This document shows, piece by piece, positions 55,910 to 64,000 of a DNA stretch of 64,000 nt. Under the pieces are notes generated by a model, which was not told where the DNA came from, made no database searches, and saw only the letters and a program-made list of their open reading frames with translations. Origin of the DNA: Hydractinia symbiolongicarpus (lineage: Eukaryota > Cnidaria > Hydrozoa > Anthoathecata > Hydractiniidae); assembly GCF_029227915.1 (NCBI RefSeq), contig NC_079880.1, positions 25,785,501 to 25,849,500 of the forward strand, read 5' to 3'. The position numbers were made by a program, and so were the translations under genes. Each line of letters opens with the position of its first letter. Positions within the stretch are counted from its first letter, which is position 1.

Positions 55910-57900
55910 CCTTGACATAATTCAAGTGATGGTTTCGTGTAAACACATTGCGAAAAAATTTCTAGGTTTTTTTATTATTATTATTATTTCATTTAGTTTT
56001 TGCACACTTTTAATTTCATGCTGTTTTGTGTTAAAGTGGCAGTAACCTTTTTCAAAACCGGAAAATTTTTTTTTCACGTTATTAGTTACTTAATATTATT
56101 TTTAGACTATATATATCCAAATTTTTCTTTTATAACACACTTGTCGCGATTTTATAGCTATAATACATTATCTTTCACCTAAAATGTTTAGCTTCAACTC
56201 CTTTAAATTAAAATTTCCTAACTGATTAATTACTTCTATAGCAGTCTACGCGCTTGTGATATTATACAGAAGGAAATGATGTAATTATTAAGGAGAACAC
56301 AGATGGCGCAACAAGTAAAAATTAACTCTCCTAGCGCCTTACCCCAAGATCTCTAACTTCTAATAGCATTTTTATTTCTCTTAAAAATTTTAACACGAGC
56401 TTTGTAAATCATACAGCTTTAAATATGTGTGCCGAATTTTTTTGGTTTTGAATATTTTTCTTTTGACCGCGTCTAGATGCAGCATGATATGGTAATGAGA
56501 TTATTTTTCCAAAATAAACAAAAGGATATTGTGAGAGAAATATGAAAAATCAAAAGCTTTCCGCACACCCTTTTGATACGACCAACCAAAGGTTTGTTTT
56601 GAAACAGAAGTCAATGAAAAATGACGAGGTTGTAAAAAGTTGGAGCTCGTGAAAGCTCTTTTTTTTCCTGATCGCATATATATAAATAAGTACTGTTAAC
56701 TCAGCGAATTAAAAAATTAAACAAAACTGCTTCTATGTATCTGAACATCGTTATTTTCAGTAAATAACAAAGAAACTTAGTATAGATAACACACTGACTG
56801 AAAAACCCATCTGTTTGAACGGATAAAAAAGGGTTAGTGCCACCTTATCATCTTGGAAAACTTTTTTACTGCATCTGATTGTCTTTAATATTTTTTATTG
56901 AAACTTATGACAAGGCTATTGACTGGTTGTATGTTTATAACTGAAATAAGCCGAAAATGCTATCTGCAGGAATTTTCTGTTTACTTTAGAAAAAATGTTT
57001 GTTTTTTTACACAAATGAGTGGCTGGCGTTAAATTCTTTTTTCTTTATCCCCTATGTTTTTTTTTTGTTTTTTTTTTTTTTGGGGGGGGGCTTAAACGGT
57101 TAAACTACAAAATTCGGGACAAAAATGTTGAGACATATGGTATAAAATTATAGAGTGGATCACACATCTAAACATACCATGGCCTAGCGAACAAATTCTC
57201 CCCCTCCTACTGTATCAATGTTGAAGGTGACTTTTAAAAGTGTTTGCCTTCAGAATCGTGTTTTCCACCTGACTCAACATTGAACAAGCAGGGGCGTTCC
57301 CAGACAGCTTTTGACACAATAATACACCAAGGAAGACTGTATTTTGGCTCACCACCAATTTACATAACTAGCTATATCACTATGTGTTGCGGTAATTCAA
57401 GAAACTCTCGAAACAGCTAGGAAAGTGATTTGTCTAATTACAATTTCTTTACAACAGTCAATGTCAATACTTGATAACATCTTTAATTCTAATGTTTCGC
57501 TGCGGCTTAGTGTGCCAATTTTTTTTGAAACGAAACGAAGACTAAATTTGTTCTTATTACGTTCTTAACTACACGATCTGTGATAGCAGTAACAAAGCTG
57601 ATAAATTGAACTTTCGTCACAGCTTTTTATTTGATGGTTTGAAAACGCTTGTGTATACATATTGTGAAGAAGAAAAAAACTGAAGCCGACCGTAAATTTA
57701 ATTTTTTTTCATAAGATGATTAACATGTGTTAACTTAATTGAACCTATAAAATAGATTTTAAAATAAAACTAATTTTGCGTTTAATTAAAGAAGAAAAAA
57801 ACGTAAATATTTTTTTCCAAAGATTATACAGATAAAAAGTCATGCGAGCTCAGAAATTTTTTCGCTTGTTCATAATTTTTTTATATTGTTTATTGTTATA
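55910..57900. other. Intergenic between MRPL1 and FKBP14
   Basis: AT-rich with no gene recognised. A long T tract followed by nine G occurs at about 57059-57090. Short open frames look random. Confidence 0.5.
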
Positions 57901-57932
57901 AAAAAGTGTTTTATTTTCGAACGTGTAAGTTA

Positions 57933-57998
57933 TGACGTGTAATGGTAGTATTCTGTGCGCATTTGTCCTCACCGAAGGAAAACAACACTGCGCATGCG
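57933..57998 (+). promoter_or_regulatory. Putative FKBP14 promoter motifs (UPRE-like, NRF1-like)
   Basis: TGACGTGT at 57933-57940 matches the core of the XBP1/ATF6 unfolded-protein-response element, and TGCGCATGCG at 57989-57998 matches the NRF1 palindrome. Both lie 200-270 bp upstream of the FKBP14 start. An ER folding enzyme with a UPR element would make sense, but this is a motif match only. Confidence 0.35.
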
Positions 57999-58198
57999 TC
58001 TTATCACTAAAAGAAAACAACATGCCGAACAAATTTGCTGTAAAAAGCATACCCAAAAAATGTTCGAAAGATCAACGAAAAATTCCTTTGTTTATACCGA
58101 GCTGGTTGAGTTGAGGATACCGGTTAGCACGAAGAATTACAGAAGAAGAAATAATCGAACGTCTTCACTAGAACGTTCTTCATTCAAAAAACGAAAAG

Positions 58199-59372
58199 AT
58201 GGCTAGGGTTTTGTTCCTCGTTTGTTTAGCCTTTATCGTATCGCTTGTTTACTCAGAAACTGAAGGTTTAGATACGCCATCAGGGCGTCCATTGGTTATT
58301 GATCCGGATATGGAAGAGGAATTGCGGAAAGAACAGGAGTGGAAGAAAAACGTAGAGCCGCCAGCGCCTGTAGAAAAAAGCGAAACAAAACCTCAAACTG
58401 AAGTGTTATACGTGCCGAAAAGTTGTAAAAGAAAGTCATCTCGTAACGATTTAATGGTCGTACATTATACAGGATGGTTGTCGCAAAGCGGTCGTAAATT
58501 CGATACTACTCTCGATTCTCGTCGACGTTACGCTCCTTTCGAGTTCGTATTAGGTACTGGTTACGTCATCAAAGGCTGGGAGGTTGGTTTGATGGACATG
58601 TGTCCAGGAGAGAAACGAAAGTTAGTTGTTCCTCCAGGTCTGGCGTATGGAAGGAAAGGTTTAAGAGGAATCATTCCACGTGAGTTAACAGCTAATTTCG
58701 TGATCTCTTTACATAAGATTCCTCTGCAAAGTGCCAAATGTGTATAATAACAACTTAAGAATTTATTTTCATTTATTTTTGATTGGCGTAAGTGCGCTAT
58801 TGTTGGGAAAGAGTTGCGCTATAAGTTCGAACAGAACCCCCGCGGCGCTATTTCTGTCTAAAAGCGGCCCTTGTAAAGTTGGACTACCATAATAGTTGTT
58901 ACTGTTGTTGTTTGTTTGTTTGTATGTTTATTTGTTCGTTTGTTTATTTTTTGTTTTTTGACTTTGTTTTTATTGTTGTTGTTGTATAATATTAGTGTAC
59001 TACTTCTATAAAATACTGTCTATTTTACAGAATCGTTCATAGTATGTTAATTCGTTTTTTTTAGCAAATTCGACTTTAATATTCGTCATCGACTTACTTG
59101 ATCTTCGTCGTGCGACTCCGAACTACGCGCCAATCGATTTGTTTACATCATTGGACAAAGATGGCGACAAGATGTTGTCACGTGACGAAATCTCTCATTA
59201 TGTGAAATATCAATCGAAAATGTATCGTAAAAAAGACGCGCCAAAACCTAGCCCTGAAGAACATGAAAAAATGGTGGACGAAATAATGGAGAAAGAAGAT
59301 CAAAATGGCGACGGTGTGATACAACATTCTGAATTTAGTGGACCTAAAATGCCTCATGGTGGCGAATTATAG
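58199..59372 (+). CDS. FKBP14: FKBP14-type ER peptidyl-prolyl isomerase with two EF hands
   Basis: An ER-lumen prolyl cis-trans isomerase that assists folding of secreted proteins such as collagens. Exon 1 is 58199-58679 and exon 2 is 59065-59372 (GTGAGT donor, TTTTAG acceptor, phase 1), 262 residues. The signal peptide is MARVLFLVCLAFIVSLVYS. An acidic spacer follows, then the FKBP domain at about 70-175 with active-site residues in place: VHYTG, KFDTT, PFEF, GYVIKGWE, LAYG, GIIPP. Two canonical EF-hand loops follow in exon 2: DKDGDKMLSRDE and DQNGDGVIQHSE. The C-terminus is HGGEL, close to the HDEL/HEEL ER-retrieval signals but with Gly at -4. The start context AAAAGATGGC is good. Exon 1 read straight into the intron gives a 182-residue form; see findings. 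Confidence 0.92.
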
Positions 59373-59416
59373 TTTAATTGTAATTTTCTTCGTTGTATAA
59401 TAATTCATATGTTTTG

Positions 59417-59422
59417 AATAAA
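59417..59422 (+). promoter_or_regulatory. Poly(A) signal of FKBP14
   Basis: AATAAA 45 bp after the stop codon in exon 2, on the same strand. Confidence 0.7.
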
Positions 59423-62300
59423 AAATAACTTTAGTAAGAAGTATGATTATTTTATTTTTGTGTCTACCGAATCTTGTGTCAACTTTTTGAATCACTGAAC
59501 ATTTTCAATCTTTCATAAAGAAAGTTGGTGTTACAATATCTCGAAAGTTGTTGAATGGTATTCTTATTTGTGGGCGTATTTCATGTAAAGAATTTCAACT
59601 TTAAATTCTTTCAAAAAAACATTAAATACAGTTAAGTATTTCTCTGAAAAATAATGGCCATATGCACAGAGGAATATACCACGGCGATAATTAACGATTT
59701 GTCAACTGTGCTCCAACAAACAGGGAATAAAAACATGCATGCTAAATGCGCAAACACTTGTCTCATTTATCCAAACATTTTGCCACATGATGTGACCTAG
59801 CAGTTTTTTAAATCCACTTTCTGTGTTTAGCTATGTTGCTAATTACGCGTAAATATCAGTTTATCTCTGCTCGCATCTAACGGTAATACTCGCAACGTAG
59901 CGTAAATAAATCAGTGGTGCGTTGATTTATGAGAACCTTTTGAGAGAAATTAACTTCTGGTAGACATGGACTTGATTTTTTTACATTCTCTGACGTCATT
60001 AACGTTTGAAAACAATTATATTATTGATTACAGCCTTTGGAGACTCGGGACTGAACTAAATATGTCAGTCTTTTCTGAAAAAATAGGGCGTTTCTACACC
60101 TAGCCATTCAGGCTACCGTTAAATCCTGAGGAATCACCCTGAGTAGCTTTGAAGGTTATCGAGTGACCTTTCTAGAAGTAGATTTCTTACACAAAATCGA
60201 TTTTTATAAATTATGACGTTTATTCAAAAAAAGGACTTGGTTTTTAGGGCAGGCGTATATTACAGAGACGCTTTAAAAAAATAGTTCTAAATTAGTTCTA
60301 AATAACCGTCCACCTACAACCCCCCGAATGGACCCATATGGTGACTCTGAGCATGAAAAGGTGAAACCCTCTGAAATGACAAAAAAGTATTAAACCTAAA
60401 TAAAAAAGTTTCCAAAAAGTAAGATATAAAAAATCGTGATGAAATTTATTTGTTACCAGAACAGGATTAACGAACAGCGAGAAGGTAATCCAAAACCTAT
60501 AGTCGCTGTAACAAATAAATGTAAGGATAAGTATCTTATATCTTATCACAATCAATGTCATGGAAGCGTTGTCACAGCAGGCTAAATCACAGTTTTTTAA
60601 GTTCCACAGTGACCTATAGCTCAATTTCAGATCCAATAACGTTTTGTTACGATTGTAAATTACGACAGCGCAATAAATTACGATTGCGATTACGAAAATT
60701 TACGATGTTCGCCCGCCACGATCTATAGTATAGGAAAAGGAATTTGACATTTTTTTTCTCACATTATAGTTGTTTTTTCACTTCCAGTGGTGGGTAGCTG
60801 GTTGTTGTCATGGTACGTCTTACACAGTTACATTCTCGTCCCCAGAGCTCTTTGATATTAAAACCTCACTTTCGAGTTTATCTCAAAGAGCTCCGGGATC
60901 GAGAATGACACATTTAATCAGCCGTTACAACTGTCAGACAGAGTGGGTTCGTTCCATAGACGTTACTTAAGCCCGGTAGGTTTTTTTCCGAAGCCACCAA
61001 CCAATAAGCAGCTAGTGCTAGGATTATGAAGTTTTAAACAATTTTGCTCAGTTTTGCTTTTGTTAAACATATATTAAATTAAAGTTTGACATCTGTGAAC
61101 GGTTTGCTTTAATCTAAAAAATTCTCGTCATAAACAACTGTTCAGTAAGTCTAGTTGTGAAATTATGAAAACAATAAAAAAATTTCCTATGCTCTGTTGC
61201 TTATTAAAAAAAGTGTAGAATGTCTTCTAGCTACAACCCCTAGCGAAAATATTAAGACAATGGCGCCGTTTTTAAAACAAAGTTGGCAAACAGCATCAAT
61301 CTGCAAATTGCAATCGTCAATTTTCGCGCTCTTTTTATTTAAAATAGTAAGTTTCGCGTTCTTTAAATTTGTAACCAGAAACTTTCGCATTTTTGAAATT
61401 TTCATCATAAATTCTTGTTATGGACCGAAACAAAGTTGAGCATAAAAGAGCTTTAAAAAGGGTTTTTTATTATACGACTAAGCTAACAGAAATTTTCATA
61501 AGAAAGAATAAAAATATCGAGGAGACTAGACAAATGCATCAAGTTACCAATTGAACGGATTCTAGAATAAAGCAAAACGATTACCGAGAATAAGAATTAG
61601 GCCTAAAAACGAAGTTGGTAACTTCTCATGTCTAAACACTGCACAGGTATACAAAATTATTTTTGCTGTTTTATATTTACGACACTCGCCTGTCTTTACT
61701 GATTTTGAAGACTTAACTTTTCGCTCTCTGCCATTAGAAATCTGTGGTTTATACAGAGTATGTAGTCATAAATTTCGATCCTTGTTAAACGTCATTTCAT
61801 AAATTTCCGATTTTTTTTCTGCTGATGTAGCATATCACTTGTGGTTGTGTATCTTGTAGTGTATCTTGTTTTGGTAAATTGTTTCCACGGTTTTCCACAA
61901 CCTCGACCCCAGACTTGTTCTTGTAGAATATATCCTAAGTAAAATTCGTGACAATAATTCCACATGAAAATTTTTGAAGTAAATTGGTCCTGTGAGCTGT
62001 GTAGCTGGCAGAGGAATTGTACCCACCGAAATGTAAAAACTAGATCACAGTATTAATCTATCCTGTTCAGGTTACAAGATAGATGTAGATCGGAGCCCCT
62101 GTGACCTTGCCCCTCGTATGTTTAAATCGGATGTGCAGGAATTTTTTGAATGTTAAACAGCCAAATTATCAACTTTTAATATCTATTTTATATTTTGTTT
62201 TTTACCTTATTTACAAATATTTACAGTAAAGTGAAAAAATTAAATATTCACACCACGTTAGTCAAATAAGCAAAGAATTTAGCTATTCACACCAAGTTAG
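59423..62300. other. Intergenic, no gene recognised
   Basis: AT-rich sequence with a MITE-like inverted repeat at 60831-60907 and TTTCGCG-rich repeat sequence near 61310-61400. Open frames at 60298-60636, 61187-61439 and 61835-62026 have no domain or splice support. Confidence 0.5.
60831..60907. repeat. Short MITE-like element with 25-bp inverted ends
   Basis: CATTCTCGTCCCCAGAGCTC begins the left arm (60831-60855), and the right arm (60883-60907) is its inverse with 22 of 25 positions matching, around 27 bp. The CTCGTCCCCAG end sequence resembles repeat ends common in cnidarian genomes and one at about 49208. Confidence 0.5.
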
Positions 62301-62940
62301 TCACGTAAACCTAGCACAGGCTTTTTTCCAGCGGCATTGGGTGCACCATAATTTTTTATTGCTCATTCCGTAAACTTTTCTGCATTTCTTTCGACCTTTC
62401 CCTCTAGTTCTCTGTGTTACTTCCGCCGGAATAAAAATTCGCGTGGCTGTTACTGGAGAAACAGACGAAGTGTTGTCAGTAAAATTTATGTTAAATACAG
62501 GTGAGTCTAAGTGCCTCGCTGTATTCTTCTTTGACAAAGCACTTTTAGAGTTATTTGGCAGGTTATAGTTGGACGGATAAGTGGAAGCACTAATTGTAGA
62601 GAAATAAGCAAGGCGATGATTTTCGTGTGATGTGCTGACTGGTTGTTGTTTTGTTTCTTTTTGCATGCATCTCTCTGTGTTGCTTAAAATTTTTGTTTTG
62701 TCAAAGATGGTGCGTATATCTAAGTTGTGCAACTCAGGTTGGCAATCAGACTTAAAAACATCATTGTCAATTGGTTCATTTTGGTTTATTATTAAGTCCT
62801 CTTCAGTCACTGATTTTCTGTATTTCGTTTTGGAACATTCTTCATTTAAACTCTCTTCACTGGATGAGATACCAGATGTTGTGGTACTATCAATGTTAAC
62901 GTCATCAAAGTAAAACTCCTCTTCACCAGCTTTCGAGGGT
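62301..62940 (-). CDS. Last exon of a C-clamp transcription factor (ZNF395/ZNF704/SLC2A4RG-like)
   Basis: The minus-strand terminal exon has its acceptor TTTTAG just above 62940 (phase 2) and its stop at 62301; about 213 codons. Most is Ser/Asn/Thr-rich and disordered ([22 protein letters not shown]). The end reads [18 protein letters not shown], then [12 protein letters not shown], a C-clamp (C-x12-C-x2-C-x5-C) of the kind at the C-terminus of ZNF395, ZNF704 and SLC2A4RG, where it binds GC-rich DNA. Upstream exons would lie above 62941 and were not found in the window. The open frame continues 59 bp past the acceptor, but intron-like sequence and the tandem repeat there argue against coding. 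Confidence 0.72.
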
Positions 62941-62969
62941 CTAAAATAAAAACAACAGAATTCTTGAAA

Positions 62970-63165
62970 AGCACTTCGGATGGAAAGTAACATAACCAAT
63001 TTTCCATCCGGATGGAATGTAACATATCCAACATGTACTCCGGATTAAAAGTAACGTACACGATGTGTCCGGATTAAAAGTAACGTACCGACGAGTACCC
63101 CGGATTAAAAGTAACTTACCCGGTGTGTAACCCGGATTAAAAGCAACTTACCCGATATGCGCATG
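62970..63165. repeat. Minisatellite, CCGGATTAAAAGTAACGTAC-type units
   Basis: About six units of roughly 27-33 bp, most containing CCGGATTAAAAGTAAC. The first two have a GGATGGAAAGTAACAT variant. It lies in the presumed intron upstream of the C-clamp exon. Confidence 0.8.
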
Positions 63166-63631
63166 TCGCACGTGTAAGATGATGCCAGAAAGTGTAGTTA
63201 ATTCTTTGTCGCATCCTCTCCACATGCAGCGAAATATGGTGCGACATGGCAGCTAAGAAATAAGAACAGCGTATTTATTTATTTACTATATAATGTACAT
63301 AGTAAATATGTTTATTTAAGTGTATTTATTTTTAAAAAATTTGCTAACACAAATCTCAGTTGATGTTGTTTGGAATTGCAAAACCTTTTATGTTTTTTAA
63401 TTTATATATACGCTTACAACCAAACAAATGCAAGGTCTTCTTTTTACGTTTCCGGAATTCGTTGTTTTCATAGAATTGTATTTTCTGGCTATGGCCAACC
63501 GATATTAGGTATTATTTGTTCGAGGGTGCAATAGGGTGCGGACACATTTTTTAATCTTTAGGTTAAGGTGTGCTCAAATCAGCACATCTATGCCACAATT
63601 TTTTTTTGCACATCTTATATTTTTTTAATAG

Positions 63632-63786
63632 GTATGAAACTTCGTGCAATGCAATATCTATTGCTTCCCAAAAACAAAACTAACTCGACTGATGATGAAC
63701 ACGTTGATTTCGGGTCGTTTGCTTTATTTAATAAAAATTACCACAGCTCATCAAACCCAGGTGTGTTATTTGATGAAGCTTATTAA
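63632..63786 (+). CDS. Possible terminal exon of an unidentified gene
   Basis: A good acceptor (TTTTTTTAATAG ending 63631) is followed by an open frame to TAA at 63784-63786: MKLRAMQYLLLPKNK, then DDEHVDFGSFALFNKNYHSS and an ending GVLFDEAY. The composition is more coding-like than neighbours. It resembles a cytoplasmic tail, but no family is recognised, and the rest of the gene was not found upstream. Confidence 0.3.
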
Positions 63787-63884
63787 ATGAAATTGCAGTA
63801 AGAAAGAACGTTTAAAATCTTATCGAAATTTCTCGTACTTATGCTTGGCGGAATTGCGGTTGTCAAAGAATTGAGGTTTAATTG

Positions 63885-64000
63885 GTAGTAATTTTCTCGC
63901 ATAATAGATTTGCGCGTATTTAATTTGCGCGTAATAGTTTTGCGTGTTGTAATTTTGCGCGTATTAATTTTGCGCGTATTTATTTTGCGCTTAATAGCTT
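63885..64000. repeat. TTTTGCGCGTATTAA-type tandem repeat, cut by window end
   Basis: At least six imperfect units of about 15-17 bp, each with TTGCGCGTA/TTGCGCTTA, from about 63890 to the end of the window. The array probably continues beyond it. Confidence 0.8.

Noticed and set aside
62941-62999. Extension of the C-clamp exon to a Met at 62999
   Set aside because: A consensus acceptor ends just above 62940 and the extension runs into a tandem repeat.

Overview
The window is eukaryotic nuclear DNA from an invertebrate animal, most likely a cnidarian and perhaps a medusozoan. It is AT-rich, with spliced genes using GT-AG introns, AATAAA poly(A) signals, many low-copy repeats, a single-exon class C GPCR, and a Polinton/Maverick-like element carrying gene families I associate with cnidarian genomes. 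The phylum is an inference, not a proof. There are no operons, CRISPR arrays or rRNA genes.

Layout. 1-6.3 kb: two convergent paralogous two-exon genes for small secreted proteins (signal peptide, a Cys/Trp motif, then a Gln/Leu/Lys-rich coiled coil). 6.3-12 kb: gene-poor. 12.0-14.4 kb (minus): an intact class C GPCR. 14.6-20 kb: gene-poor, with a decayed Penelope-like reverse transcriptase and nested repeats. 20.4-29.4 kb: a visibly GC-richer, densely packed, virus-like DNA element of the Polinton/Maverick type. It has remnants of a BRO-domain gene, a retroviral-type integrase, a major-capsid-like gene and several unnamed probable structural genes. Most are broken, but one 430-residue membrane/coiled-coil gene is intact. 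29.7-32.1 kb: a degenerate minisatellite, a perfect hairpin and a CR1/L2-type LINE tail.

32.5-48.3 kb (plus): HGSNAT, the lysosomal heparan-alpha-glucosaminide N-acetyltransferase, with 17 exons mapped here and the extreme 5' end unresolved. Its introns hold an antisense non-LTR retrotransposon and an ancient roughly 100-bp satellite. 50.1-55.8 kb (plus): mitochondrial ribosomal protein L1 (uL1m) in seven exons; intron 1 has a roughly 61-bp minisatellite and a tRNA-derived SINE-like sequence. 58.2-59.4 kb (plus): a two-exon FKBP14-type ER prolyl isomerase with two EF hands. 62.3-62.9 kb (minus): the last exon of a C-clamp transcription factor related to ZNF395/ZNF704/SLC2A4RG. 63.6-63.8 kb: a possible terminal exon of an unidentified gene. 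The window ends inside a short tandem repeat.

The host genes are unrelated housekeeping or receptor genes and do not form a pathway. The virus-like element is the most unusual part. Nine of its eleven recognisable start codons are abutted by an AATAAA-type motif (including both starts of a 29-bp divergent intergenic region), resembling poxvirus late-promoter TAAAT(G) signals. All three of its convergent gene junctions carry a short hairpin between or over the facing stop codons. Neither feature is seen at the host genes. Together they look like an element-specific expression code that I do not know to be described. A second notable observation is that reading through the FKBP14 intron gives an alternative ending that again completes the FKBP beta sheet.
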